Under the pieces are notes generated by a model. The model was not told where the DNA came from. It was given only the letters and a program-made list of their open reading frames with translations, and made no database searches. A stretch of 64,000 nt of DNA from Clostridium sp. OF03-18AA. Its GTDB lineage: Bacteria > Bacillota > Clostridia > Lachnospirales > Lachnospiraceae. How positions within the stretch are numbered: position 1 is the stretch's first letter; each line of letters begins with the position of its first letter. Shown here in pieces: positions 56,106 through 64,000 of this stretch. The stretch lies in contig NZ_QUEP01000005.1 in assembly GCF_003478035.1 (NCBI RefSeq), forward strand, positions 173,739 to 237,738. The letters are read 5' to 3'. Made by a program: the position numbers and the translations under genes.

Positions 56106-56208
56106 GGTTACTGTTCACGATAAGCATTTTCCACACCTGCAGGACCTGCCGCCGGCGTCCCCTTACAGACGCATGGCTGCGGAAAACGCCTGTCGTGAGC
56201 AGTAACCG
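56106..56208 (+). repeat. Long intercistronic hairpin between dctP and dctQ
   Basis: GGTTACTGTTCACGATAAGC-TTTTCC (from 56106) pairs with GGAAAACGCCTGTCGTGAGC-AGTAACC (to 56208) over more than 30 positions. Almost all mismatches are G-U pairs in the plus-strand RNA, so the structure is conserved as RNA of the operon sense. The apparent GTG start of the next ORF lies inside it. Confidence 0.8.
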
Positions 56209-56236
56209 CTCAGGATTTAAAAAGGAGGAAACACCG

Positions 56237-56725
56237 TTGGCTTTCGTTAAAGGTTTTCATAAACTCAGCGATCTCCTGGACACCTTATGTTCCTACATCA
56301 TCGTTGTCATGCTCGGCGCCATGGTCATCATCACCGGCGCCCAGATCGTCTGCCGTATGGCATTTACCGCTCTCTCCTGGAGTGAGGAAGCGACCCGTTA
56401 TCTTTTAGTCTGGTCCTCATTCTTAGGTGCAAGCTGTGTATACAAACACAGCGGCCATATCTCCATCACCTTCATCCAGGATATGGTTCCGGCCGCATTC
56501 AGTAAGATCTTAAAACTTCTCGTCCATGTGATCTGCTGCATCCTCTTCGTTGTTGTGATCATCTATGGAATGAAATACTTCGGAAAACAGGGAAATCAAC
56601 TGTCCGCAGCGATGCGTCTTCCCATGAAATACATTTACCTCTGCATCCCGGTCGGATGCGGCCTCATGTTCGTCCATGCAGTAGATGCAGTTCTCGGACT
56701 CTTATTCGGAAAGGAGGAGGCATAA
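56237..56725 (+). CDS. dctQ: TRAP transporter small membrane subunit
   Basis: 162 residues, four membrane helices; DctQ family with LSWSEEATRYLLVWSSFLGAS (about 53-73) and GHISITFIQDM. Partners DctM in the membrane. The start is TTG 56237, where AAAGGAGG stands 8 bases upstream; an in-frame GTG at 56195 sits inside the preceding hairpin with no site. A single base separates it from the dctM start codon. Confidence 0.93.
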   Translation: MAFVKGFHKLSDLLDTLCSYIIVVMLGAMVIITGAQIVCRMAFTALSWSEEATRYLLVWSSFLGASCVYKHSGHISITFIQDMVPAAFSKILKLLVHVICCILFVVVIIYGMKYFGKQGNQLSAAMRLPMKYIYLCIPVGCGLMFVHAVDAVLGLLFGKEEA

Positions 56726-56726
56726 A

Positions 56727-57986
56727 ATGGCAGCATTATTATTTATTTCCTTTATCGTTCTGCTCCTGATCGGTGTTCCGGTCGCATTCGCGATCGCAGC
56801 CGCAGCTCTCCTCGTTCTCTTAAAAGGCGATGTAAAGCTCCTGATCCTCGTGCAGCGTATGTTCGCCAGCACCGATTCCTTCTCCCTGATCGCGGTTCCG
56901 TTCTTCATCTTTGCCGGTGATCTTCTCGCAAAAGGTAAGGTTTCCAAGGTGCTCGTTGAGTTTGCTGAGTCTCTGCTCGGTATGTTAAAGGGCGGTCTTT
57001 CCATCGTATCCGTCCTTGCAGGTATGTTCTTCGCAGCGATCTCCGGTTCCGGTGCCGCTACAACAGCAGCTGTCGGCGCGACTCTGATCCCGGAGTTAAA
57101 GAAACGCGGTTATCGTGAAGACTCCGCGGCTGCCCTGATCGCAGCTGCCGGAACGATTGGTGTCGTTATCCCGCCGTCCGTTCCGATGGTCCTTTACGCC
57201 GTTATCTCTGAGGACAGTGTCAACACCTTGTTCCGCAACGGTTTCATCCCGGGTGCTTTGATGGGTGTGATCCTCGTTGCGATCTCCCTCTACCAGGCAC
57301 GCAAGTTTAACTACCCGAAGGGAAAGCCTTTCTCCGTAGGAAATGTGCTCCGCACCTTCAAGGAAGCGATCTGGGGAATCCTGATGCCGCTCATCATTCT
57401 CGGCGGAATCTTCTCCGGTTACTTCACACCGTCCGAGGCTGCTGCCGTAGCTGTTATCTACGCGATCTTCGTTTCCTTCTTTATCTACCGCGACCTCGAC
57501 TTCAAAGGTCTCGTTGAGATCATGAAGGGAAGTGCAAAAACATCCGCAGTCATCATGATCATCATCGCATGCAGCGGTCCGTTCGGCTGGGTTCTCGCAA
57601 ACTACAAGATCCCGGAGGCGATCGCAAGCGGAGTATTGGGAATCTCCACAAACAAGTATGTGATCATGTTCCTGATCTCCCTGATCATCCTGCTCGCCGG
57701 AGTCTTCATGGAGACCTCCTCCGCGATCATTATTCTTTCCCCGGTGTTCCTGCCGCTTGTCAAGGCCATGGGCATCAGCACCGTACATTTCGGAATCCTC
57801 TTCGTAGTTGGTATCGCCATCGGCATGATCACACCGCCGGTTGCCATCAACCTGTTCGTTGCTTCCGGTATCACGGGACTTCCGATCGAACGGATCTCCA
57901 AATCTGTTATCCCGTACCTGATCGGACTGATCATCGTATTCTTCATGATCGTATATGTTCCGCTTCTGATCCCGGGACTTATGTAA
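56727..57986 (+). CDS. dctM: TRAP transporter large membrane subunit
   Basis: 419 residues with about 12 hydrophobic segments. DctM family of the ion-transporter superfamily: GVPVAFAIAAAALLVLL, AVPFFIFAGDLLAKG, SGSGAATTAAVGATLIPELKKRGY (core only) and IGMITPPVAINLFVASGI. Catalyses substrate import coupled to the Na+ (or H+) gradient. AAGGAGGAGG lies before the ATG, overlapping the dctQ end. Confidence 0.95.
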   Translation: MAALLFISFIVLLLIGVPVAFAIAAAALLVLLKGDVKLLILVQRMFASTDSFSLIAVPFFIFAGDLLAKGKVSKVLVEFAESLLGMLKGGLSIVSVLAGMFFAAISGSGAATTAAVGATLIPELKKRGYREDSAAALIAAAGTIGVVIPPSVPMVLYAVISEDSVNTLFRNGFIPGALMGVILVAISLYQARKFNYPKGKPFSVGNVLRTFKEAIWGILMPLIILGGIFSGYFTPSEAAAVAVIYAIFVSFFIYRDLDFKGLVEIMKGSAKTSAVIMIIIACSGPFGWVLANYKIPEAIASGVLGISTNKYVIMFLISLIILLAGVFMETSSAIIILSPVFLPLVKAMGISTVHFGILFVVGIAIGMITPPVAINLFVASGITGLPIERISKSVIPYLIGLIIVFFMIVYVPLLIPGLM

Positions 57987-58012
57987 TCATATAAGAAATC
58001 ATAAAAATCTAC

Positions 58013-58056
58013 GACCTCCAGTTCCGGAATCATACCGGTTTCTGGAGGTCTTTTTT
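58013..58056 (+). terminator. Terminator of the TRAP operon
   Basis: GACCTCCAG/CTGGAGGTC (58013-58021 with 58042-58050) with an inner CCGG..CCGG pairing and TTTTTT tail. Confidence 0.92.
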
Positions 58057-58127
58057 ATCATTCTGCTCAACTCAAATGCAGCTCGACACCGGTTCCTGCA
58101 TACACTTTGTCGATTCTAATTCGCAAA

Positions 58128-58165
58128 AAAAGTCCGCCAAACCTTTCGATTCGGCGGACTTTCTA
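58128..58165 (-). terminator. Terminator of spoVG
   Basis: AGTCCGCC/GGCGGACT (58131-58138 with 58153-58160), with a TTTTTTT run on the minus strand, about 90 bases after the spoVG stop. Confidence 0.88.
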
Positions 58166-58252
58166 TTTCCCCATTCACAAGCCGCTCTCTGCGGCTATAT
58201 TTTTTTGCAGGACCTGCGTCAGGAAATCACTCCGGACAAGTTTCCCGGAGAA

Positions 58253-58528
58253 CTAAACTGCCTGCGCTTCCTCCAGTGTGGTCGTCTCGTACTTGTCGAG
58301 GATCACTCTCTGGATCATGTCCCGTGTTCCGGAATTGATCGGATGGGCGATATCGCGGTATTCGCCATCAGCAGCTTTTCTGCTCGGCATCGCGATAAAC
58401 AGGCCTTTCTCCCCTTCAATGACCTTAATATCGTGGATCACGAACTCATTGTCCAGTGTGATGGACACAATTGCCTTCATCTTTCCCTCTTTCTCAATTC
58501 TTCTCACACGTACATCTGTTACCTGCAT
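58253..58528 (-). CDS. spoVG: Septation/sporulation regulator SpoVG
   Basis: 91 residues. Small RNA/DNA-binding regulator: [53 protein letters not shown] are all standard. Involved in cell division timing and sporulation in Firmicutes. GGGGGAGG lies about 6 bases before the ATG at 58528. Own terminator. Confidence 0.97.
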   Translation of the reverse strand: MQVTDVRVRRIEKEGKMKAIVSITLDNEFVIHDIKVIEGEKGLFIAMPSRKAADGEYRDIAHPINSGTRDMIQRVILDKYETTTLEEAQAV

Positions 58529-58657
58529 AATAACCTCCCCCATCTGCGCTCTCCGCAGATTTTATGTAATCACCGGCCAGTCAATATTTGAATGCCTGTT
58601 TTTCTGCCTTTTGCCGCGCCATCCGGAATATCCCGCTTCCGGCCTGCGGCTCCCTTT

Positions 58658-59779
58658 TTACAGGGTGTATCTCTCGTTCTTCTCGATGACGATCTTCACA
58701 TCGTCCGGTTTGCCGATATACGTTGTGTTGGCACGGATCGTGTCGCGGCTCTCAACGATGCAGTTCTCAATAACGGTATTATCCCCAATATACACGTCAT
58801 TTAAGATCACCGAGTTCTTGATGATACAGTTGTTTCCGATATAGACTTTCTTGAAGAGAACAGAGTTCTCAACGGTTCCGTTTAAGATACAGCCGCTGGA
58901 TACCAGGCTGTTCTTCACGGACGCGCCCGGATTGTATTTTGCCGGCGGAAGATCATCCACCTTGGAGTAGATATCCGGATACTCCTTGAAGAAGTAATTG
59001 CGGACTTCCGGTTTTAAGAAATCCATATTTGTCTGGTAGTAAGCATCGACGGATGCGATATTGCTCCAGTATGTATTTAACTTGTACGCGTAGATCCGCT
59101 TGAGACCTTTATAGCGCACCAGAATGTCCTGTACGAAGTCGTATCTGTCCTCGTTCGCGCAGCGCTCAATAAGCTCGATCAGCTGGCGGCGGCGGACAAC
59201 ATAGATACCGCAAGAGATCGTGTGGGAATCAGCCACCATCGGCTTCTCCTCAAACTCAACGATCCGTCCGTCTGCGTTCGTCTTTATCATACCGAAACGG
59301 GTCACATCCACATCGCCCGGCATGTCCTTGCAGACAACCGTGATATCTGCTTTCTTTTCGATATGATATTCCAGGACTTTGTTATAGTCCAGCTTATAAA
59401 CACCGTCTCCGGAAGCGATCACAACGTAAGGCTCATGGCTCTTCTTTAAAAAGTCCAGATTCTGGTACAACGCATCTGCGGTACCGCGGTACCAGTCACT
59501 GTGCTCCGCCGTGATCGTCGGGGTAAATACATACATTCCGCCCTGTTTTCTTCCGAAATCCCACCATTTGGAAGAGCTTAAATGTTCATTTAAGGAGCGG
59601 GAGTTATACTGTGTCAGTACGGCAACGCTCTGGATATGAGAGTTGCTCATATTGCTTAACGCAAAATCCACGCTTCGGAAACTGCCCGCGATCGGCATCG
59701 CCGCGATCGCTCTCTTATTGGAAAGTTCGCGCATCCGCTTGCTGTTTCCGCCTGCTAAAACAATACCGATTGCTCTCAT
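58658..59779 (-). CDS. glgD: ADP-glucose pyrophosphorylase regulatory subunit
   Basis: 373 residues. Nucleotidyl-transferase fold ([23 protein letters not shown], about 5-27) followed by a left-handed beta-helix (hexapeptide repeats from about 290). Compared with GlgC, the N-terminal loop lacks the full GGxGxRL motif, typical of GlgD, which modulates GlgC. Overlaps glgC by 4 bases. Confidence 0.95.
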   Translation of the reverse strand: MRAIGIVLAGGNSKRMRELSNKRAIAAMPIAGSFRSVDFALSNMSNSHIQSVAVLTQYNSRSLNEHLSSSKWWDFGRKQGGMYVFTPTITAEHSDWYRGTADALYQNLDFLKKSHEPYVVIASGDGVYKLDYNKVLEYHIEKKADITVVCKDMPGDVDVTRFGMIKTNADGRIVEFEEKPMVADSHTISCGIYVVRRRQLIELIERCANEDRYDFVQDILVRYKGLKRIYAYKLNTYWSNIASVDAYYQTNMDFLKPEVRNYFFKEYPDIYSKVDDLPPAKYNPGASVKNSLVSSGCILNGTVENSVLFKKVYIGNNCIIKNSVILNDVYIGDNTVIENCIVESRDTIRANTTYIGKPDDVKIVIEKNERYTL

Positions 59780-61050
59780 ACGATTCCACCTGCCTTTATA
59801 ATGTAGCCGCCACTCTCAAGCTCGCCATTCGGATAATCTTCCGCAGCCGTCGCGCCTGAAATTGCTGTATTCTTGCCGATCTTTACGTTTTCCGGAATTA
59901 CGGAATGTTCGCCGACCGTAACAAGATCAAACTGGTAAACCTTCTGGTCGTATTTGCTCGGTGCGTATTCTCCGACGCCAAGGTGTGCCCCAGCTCCGAC
60001 CTTTACGTCCTCGGCAATGATGGACTTTTCGACCATAGCACCTTTTCCGATCACGCTGTCCTGCATGATGATCGAATCCTTGACCACGGCGCCCTCCTCA
60101 ATCACAACTCCGGAACCGATAACGGAATTCGTCACCTCTCCGTAGATCTCAGAACCCTCTCCGATGATACATTTTGTGATCTTTGCGTCAGAAGAGATAT
60201 ACTGCGGCGGGATACGGTCGCTCTTTGTGTAGATCTTCCAGTATTCCTCATACAGGTTGAACTCCGGAATAATATCGATGAGCTCCATATTTGCTTCCCA
60301 GTAGGAACCGAGGGTTCCGACATCTTTCCAGTAGCCATTGTACTCATATGCAAAGATCCGTTTACCCTGCTCGAAGCAGTACGGAATCACATGTTTTCCA
60401 AAGTCACAGCCCGGCTCTTCAGAAAGCTTGATAAGAGCTTCCTTTAATGCCTTCCAGCTGAAGATATAAATACCCATGGAAGCAAGGTTGCTTCTCGGAT
60501 TCTTCGGTTTTTCCTCAAATTCCGTGATCCGGTTGTTGTCATCCGTGATCAGGATTCCGAAACGGCTTGCTTCCTCGATCGGTACCGGCATAGCGGCAAT
60601 CGTGACATCCGCATTATTCGCTTTGTGATATTCCAGCATGACCTCATAATCCATTTTATAGATGTGGTCGCCGGAAAGGATCAGAACGTATTCCGGATTG
60701 TAGGACTCCATGTACTCCAGATTCTGGTAGATCGCGTTTGCGGTTCCAGTATACCAGTCGCTGCCTTTGCTTCTCTCGTAAGGCGGAAGAACCGTAACGC
60801 CGCCGACGTTGCGGTCTAAATCCCACGGAATACCAATTCCAATGTGCGCGTTTAAACGTAAGGGCTGGTACTGGGTCAATACTCCCACAGTATCAACACC
60901 AGAGTTGATGCAGTTGCTGAGCGGGAAATCAATAATTCTGTACTTTCCGCCGAAGGAGACGGCCGGTTTTGCCACTTTCTGTGTTAACACACCGAGACGG
61001 CTTCCCTGTCCTCCTGCCAACAGCATCGCTATCATCTCTTTTTTTACCAT
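59776..61050 (-). CDS. glgC: Glucose-1-phosphate adenylyltransferase
   Basis: 424 residues. Makes ADP-glucose for glycogen. [24 protein letters not shown] (about 8-31), the FEEKP loop ([13 protein letters not shown]) and C-terminal hexapeptide helix are all present. ATG 61050 has AGAGGTGAT 3 bases upstream of the start region; an in-frame extension to 61149 crosses the promoter and is rejected. Operon glgC-glgD. Confidence 0.97.
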   Translation of the reverse strand: MVKKEMIAMLLAGGQGSRLGVLTQKVAKPAVSFGGKYRIIDFPLSNCINSGVDTVGVLTQYQPLRLNAHIGIGIPWDLDRNVGGVTVLPPYERSKGSDWYTGTANAIYQNLEYMESYNPEYVLILSGDHIYKMDYEVMLEYHKANNADVTIAAMPVPIEEASRFGILITDDNNRITEFEEKPKNPRSNLASMGIYIFSWKALKEALIKLSEEPGCDFGKHVIPYCFEQGKRIFAYEYNGYWKDVGTLGSYWEANMELIDIIPEFNLYEEYWKIYTKSDRIPPQYISSDAKITKCIIGEGSEIYGEVTNSVIGSGVVIEEGAVVKDSIIMQDSVIGKGAMVEKSIIAEDVKVGAGAHLGVGEYAPSKYDQKVYQFDLVTVGEHSVIPENVKIGKNTAISGATAAEDYPNGELESGGYIIKAGGIV

Positions 61051-61108
61051 GATATCACCTCTTGCTGCTCTTTTTGTCCCATACACTAGTTTCTTAGATG
61101 GTGACTCT

Positions 61109-61137
61109 ATTATAGCATACTTTTTAGAAGATGTGAA
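61109..61137 (-). promoter_or_regulatory. Promoter of glgCD
   Basis: On the minus strand TTCACA (61137-61132), 17 bases, TATAAT (61114-61109), about 60 bases before the glgC start. Confidence 0.85.
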
Positions 61138-61302
61138 CAAACTTTTCATCCTTTCAATCCCAATTTTGTGTATATTCTGACATTTTTTTCTTTTTGTACA
61201 ATAAGCAATACAATACCTATGTTTCTGCTTGGTTACATAAGTACCAAAAATGCCGATTCAAAATTGTATAAACCTATTAATATGCAGGATTAAAGGAAAA
61301 GA

Positions 61303-61372
61303 GTGATGACGTATCACAGAATCTATGTTAATATAGTAGATACACTACCTGTGCGGGGGATTTCACAGGTAG
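61303..61372 (+). promoter_or_regulatory. Possible operator, -10 element and 5' hairpin of the YfcC gene
   Basis: An inverted repeat GTGAT-N5-ATCAC (61303-61317), a -10-like TATAGT (61332-61337), and a 9-bp stem CTACCTGTG/CACAGGTAG (61346-61354 with 61364-61372) near the transcript 5' end. The downstream TetR gene is a candidate binder. The rest of 61138-61302 shows no gene. Confidence 0.5.
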
Positions 61373-61398
61373 AGAATACAATTATGGGGGGATAAGCC

Positions 61399-62910
61399 AT
61401 GGAGAAAAAAAAGGGCTTCCAGATGCCGCACACTTACATCATCATTTTTGGTGTCATTCTGTTCGCGGCTCTGCTCACCGTATTTATCCCGTTGGGTAAA
61501 TACGACACAAAAGAAATCACGTATATGCAGAACGGCGTGGAAAAAACAAGAACCGTTCTGGATCCAGAAAGCTTCCAGTATATTCTGGATGAAAACGGAA
61601 ATAAGGTGACCAAAGCAGCTCCGATCTTCGGAACCGAAGACTTTGGCGGTCAGGGAATTTTAAACTATGTATTCGAGGGTATGACCGTCGGCGATAAGAA
61701 TGGTACCGCTGTCGGGATCATCGCCTTCATTCTGGTCGTAGGCGGTGCCTTCGGTATCGTTCTCCGGACAGGAGCGATAGAAAGCGGCATTATGCGGGTC
61801 ATCGCTTTGACAAACGGACGAGAGATCCTTCTGATCCCGATCCTCGTAGTCCTGTTCTCCCTCGGAGGCGCAGTCTTCGGTATGGGTGAGGAGGCAATCC
61901 CGTTCGTTATGATCCTCGTACCGATGTTTATCGCAATGGGATATGACGCAGTTGTCGGAATTATGTGCTCCTACGTATCTACACAGATCGGCTTCGGTTC
62001 TTCCTGGCAGAATCCGTTCGGACTGGCTGTTGCCCAGGGTGTTGCCGGTATTCCGGTCATGTCCGGTGCATGGTTCCGTATCCCGTTATGGATCTTCTTC
62101 ACAGGACTTACGATCGTCTTCACAATGCGCTACGCAGTAAAGATCAAGAAAGATCCGCAGCTCTCCGTTGCGTATGAATCTGACGAAGAATACAGAAAAG
62201 AATTCGCAAAGAACGGCAAAGAGATGCCGCCGTTCACTCTCGGCCACAAGCTTGTTCTCCTCACGGTCGCTGCCTGCATGGTATGGACGATCTGGGGCGT
62301 TGTAAGCGAGGGCTACTATATCCCGGAGATCGCTTCCCAGTTCTTCGTGATGGGTCTTGTTTCCGGCATCATCGGCGTTGTCTTCAAGCTGAATGATATG
62401 AAAGTAAATGATATCGCAAAATCCTTCGACCACGGTGCGGCTGACCTTTTAGGCGCTGCGATGTGCGTTGGTATGGCACAGGGTATCATTATTATCCTCG
62501 GCGGAACAAGCGCTACCGACGGAACCGTCCTCAACACGCTCCTTCACAGCATCAGCGAGGGCATGCAGAATTTCCCGCCGGTGATCTCCGCATGGTTTAT
62601 GTATATCTTCCAGTCCGTATTCAACTTCTTCGTTGTATCCGGTTCCGGACAGGCTGCCCTTACCATGCCGATCATGGCTCCTCTCGCCGATCTTGTCGGT
62701 GTCGAGAGACAGGTTGCTGTTGTTGCGTACCAGCTTGGTGACGCCTTCACAAACTTCATCGTTCCGACCTCCGGCTGCCTCTTAGGCGCGCTGGCCGCAG
62801 CAAAGCTCGACTGGGGCAAATGGGCAAAATTCCAGATCAAATTCCAGGCTGTCCTGTTTACTTTCGGATCCATCGCTGTGATCCTTGCCGTTTTGATCGG
62901 TCTCTCATAA
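61399..62910 (+). CDS. YfcC/DcuC-superfamily carrier
   Basis: 503 residues with about 12 membrane helices. The start FQMPHTYIIIFGVILFAALLTVFIPLGKY and the segments GIIAFILVVGGAFGIVLRTGAIE, FGMGEEAIPFVMILVPMFIAMGYD and FVVSGSGQAALTMPIMAPLADLVGVERQ (key parts) mark the YfcC family, often annotated as basic amino acid or C4-dicarboxylate carriers. The substrate is unknown. GGGGGG precedes the ATG by about 8 bases. Followed by a TetR regulator. Confidence 0.88.
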   Translation: MEKKKGFQMPHTYIIIFGVILFAALLTVFIPLGKYDTKEITYMQNGVEKTRTVLDPESFQYILDENGNKVTKAAPIFGTEDFGGQGILNYVFEGMTVGDKNGTAVGIIAFILVVGGAFGIVLRTGAIESGIMRVIALTNGREILLIPILVVLFSLGGAVFGMGEEAIPFVMILVPMFIAMGYDAVVGIMCSYVSTQIGFGSSWQNPFGLAVAQGVAGIPVMSGAWFRIPLWIFFTGLTIVFTMRYAVKIKKDPQLSVAYESDEEYRKEFAKNGKEMPPFTLGHKLVLLTVAACMVWTIWGVVSEGYYIPEIASQFFVMGLVSGIIGVVFKLNDMKVNDIAKSFDHGAADLLGAAMCVGMAQGIIIILGGTSATDGTVLNTLLHSISEGMQNFPPVISAWFMYIFQSVFNFFVVSGSGQAALTMPIMAPLADLVGVERQVAVVAYQLGDAFTNFIVPTSGCLLGALAAAKLDWGKWAKFQIKFQAVLFTFGSIAVILAVLIGLS

Positions 62911-62962
62911 AAATCGGTCTGCCTTCGGTATCAGCCATCTGAAGCTCATTCAGACGTAACAC

Positions 62963-63013
62963 AAACTCCGTATCATCCGCGTGACTCGATCGCGGATAAT
63001 ACGGAGTTTTTTT
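62963..63013 (+). terminator. Terminator of the YfcC gene
   Basis: AAACTCCGTAT..ATCCGCG pairs with CGCGGAT..ATACGGAGTTT (62963-63009), followed by TTTTG. Confidence 0.93.
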
Positions 63014-63111
63014 GAACGCTTCCCGATGAGATCAGATGAAGGACCTAACCGCCTCAAAAAGACTTTCTTCATTGGAAAAATTATGATAAAATTTACTGAA
63101 TAAAAAAAGAA

Positions 63112-63150
63112 TGTGCCTTTTTATGTAACGGGGAATTTCCTGTTACATAA
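63112..63150. repeat. Dispersed palindrome, copy C2
   Basis: GTGCCTTTTTATGTAAC...TTTCCTGTTACATAA: the arms TTATGTAAC (63121-63129) and GTTACATAA (63142-63150) are exact complements. It matches 23358-23409 in the GTGCCTTTTTAT(T/G)TAAC(C/G)GG...TTTCCTGTTA(A/C)ATAA pattern. Located just before the TetR ribosome site. Confidence 0.65.
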
Positions 63151-63184
63151 GAACCGGCCGCGATACCGGAGAAAGGAGCTTTTA

Positions 63185-63766
63185 ATGATCGAATCCAGTA
63201 CGCCTGCCATGAAGGGGGAAAAAACAAAATACCGTCTCGCCGCAGCCATGAAGGAATGCATGAAGACAACTCCGGTCGATGCGATCACTGTCCGCCAGAT
63301 CACAGAGCGCTGCGGCGTCACCCGCCAGACCTTTTACCGGAATTTTCTTGATAAATCTGACCTGATCAACTGGTATTTCGACAAGCTCCTCGCCCGCTCC
63401 TTTGAACATATGGGGCGCGGGACCACGGTCCTTGACAGTCTGGAGAAAAAATTTACATATATTCAGGAGGAAAAGACGTTTTTTGCCGCCGCCTTCCGCT
63501 ATGACAGGCAGAATTCCCTGCGGGAGCATGATTTTAAGCTGATCCTCGCCTTTTATGAAAATCTGATCCGGGAAAAAAGCGGTAGACCGGCCACCCCTGA
63601 GATCCATTTTCTTCTGGAAATGTACTGTCAGGGCTCGATCACCATGACCGTAAAGTGGGTTCTCGGCGGCATGGACCTGACCCCGTCCCAGTTTGCCGGG
63701 CTTCTCGTCCGCGCGATGCCGGCAGCGCTGCGGGATCTGTTTCTTGAGCTTCATCTGCTATCCTGA
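63185..63766 (+). CDS. TetR/AcrR-family transcriptional regulator
   Basis: 193 residues. N-terminal helix-turn-helix (about 35-65: ITVRQITERCGVTRQTFYRNFLDK), then an all-helical ligand domain of the TetR_C_8 (DhaS-like) type. ATG 63185 has AAAGGAGC 5 bases upstream. No permease or enzyme follows within view; the YfcC gene upstream, with its GTGAT-N5-ATCAC repeat, is a possible target. Confidence 0.92.
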   Translation: MIESSTPAMKGEKTKYRLAAAMKECMKTTPVDAITVRQITERCGVTRQTFYRNFLDKSDLINWYFDKLLARSFEHMGRGTTVLDSLEKKFTYIQEEKTFFAAAFRYDRQNSLREHDFKLILAFYENLIREKSGRPATPEIHFLLEMYCQGSITMTVKWVLGGMDLTPSQFAGLLVRAMPAALRDLFLELHLLS

Positions 63767-63880
63767 TCTATTGTTATTTTGCACAATTTTTCCATATCTT
63801 TCTTTTGCAATATGTCGATTTTCCTTAAAGTGTTACACTTGACCTTTTCTGTAACTTTCTTTTTGCCCTTCAAATTTGTT

Positions 63881-64000
63881 AATATAATAACAAAGGCACA
63901 GAAAGCTTTTGAGAGCAAGTATTCATGGAAGGAGTTTTTTATCATGGCAAATCGTATTATGGTGACATACTCCCACCACTTAGCTCACGCTTGAAGTGGG
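63881..64000 (+). pseudogene. Start of a gene that appears broken at the window edge, with an IS200/IS605-like hairpin
   Basis: AAGGAG (about 63931-63936) precedes ATG 63944 by a good spacing, opening MANRIMVTY..., but the frame stops after 16 codons. From 63967, CATACTCCCACCACTTAGC...GCTTGAAGTGGG forms an imperfect hairpin (CCACTT/AAGTGG) of the kind seen at the ends of IS200/IS605-type elements. The likely reading is a gene interrupted by such an element, whose body lies beyond the window. A TATAAT-like box lies upstream near 63882. Confidence 0.4.

Noticed and set aside
56195..56236. GTG start of dctQ at 56195
   Set aside because: It sits inside the intercistronic hairpin with no ribosome site; the TTG at 56237 has AAAGGAGG at proper spacing.
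57096..57788. 230-codon minus-strand ORF
   Set aside because: Lies entirely antisense to dctM; rich in Asp, His and Arg as expected from reverse reading of membrane-protein codons.

Overview
The window looks like chromosome from a gut-type member of the Clostridia, most likely Lachnospiraceae. The signs are about 50% G+C, AGGAGG-type ribosome sites with frequent GTG/TTG starts, T-box and tetrahydrofolate riboswitch leaders, spoVG, a class III fructose-1,6-bisphosphatase, a glgC/glgD pair, lipoproteins with Ala/Thr/Ser-rich linkers, and an ATP synthase whose c subunit carries a Na+-binding signature. No phage, plasmid or CRISPR content is visible. Only the last bases may touch an insertion sequence.

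Layout. 1-4.3 kb: a GH5-like cell-wall-associated protein with a small secreted helical protein (minus), then a two-component system (plus). 4.3-10.7 kb: an M20D amidohydrolase, tyrS behind a Tyr T-box, a uracil permease and an M20 peptidase. 10.8-18.4 kb: a complete ATP synthase operon on the minus strand (atpZ-like, atpI, atpB, E, F, H, A, G, D, C) behind one clear promoter. 18.6-27 kb: a lipoprotein, a candidate structured RNA, a PepT-like peptidase, two AbgT-family transporters flanking a NERD-domain protein, and a C_GCAxxG_C_C protein. 27-28.3 kb: tRNA-Gln on plus, tRNA-Pro/Gly/Arg/His on minus, and a giant palindrome. 28.3-35 kb: metallophosphoesterase and rdgB, a C1 cysteine protease, a 23S rRNA methyltransferase-like enzyme, rhodanese, a 58-residue protein and a MATE transporter. 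35.2-39.7 kb: folT under a THF riboswitch, an NlpC/P60 hydrolase, a DUF1700 protein and fbp. 40-45.1 kb: MBL hydrolase, NUDIX, DUF4317, MGMT-like protein, SH3/SleB hydrolase and sortase. 45.2-52 kb: a BMP-type nucleoside ABC transporter with an ADP-ribosylglycohydrolase. 52-58 kb: HAD phosphatase, a glycosyltransferase fused to a MarR-like domain, and a T-box-led TRAP transporter. 58-64 kb: spoVG, glgC-glgD, a YfcC-type carrier, a TetR regulator and the start of a cut-off gene.

How it fits together. Several units handle scavenged small molecules: peptides and aminoacyl-glutamates (AbgT x2 with three M20 enzymes), folate (FolT), uracil, nucleosides or ribosyl compounds (BMP ABC system plus ADP-ribosylglycohydrolase), carboxylates (TRAP, YfcC) and glycogen (GlgCD). 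Two cell-wall hydrolase genes share TGTWAH-type direct repeats just downstream of consensus promoters, suggesting WalR-like control.

The most unusual signals are: a tRNA-Gln inside a perfect 20-bp inverted repeat; a roughly 200-bp palindrome; three families of dispersed hairpin elements; a TRAP operon read from a T-box; a GT2-winged-helix fusion; and a structured, promoter- and terminator-bounded transcript candidate at about 19.56-19.82 kb.
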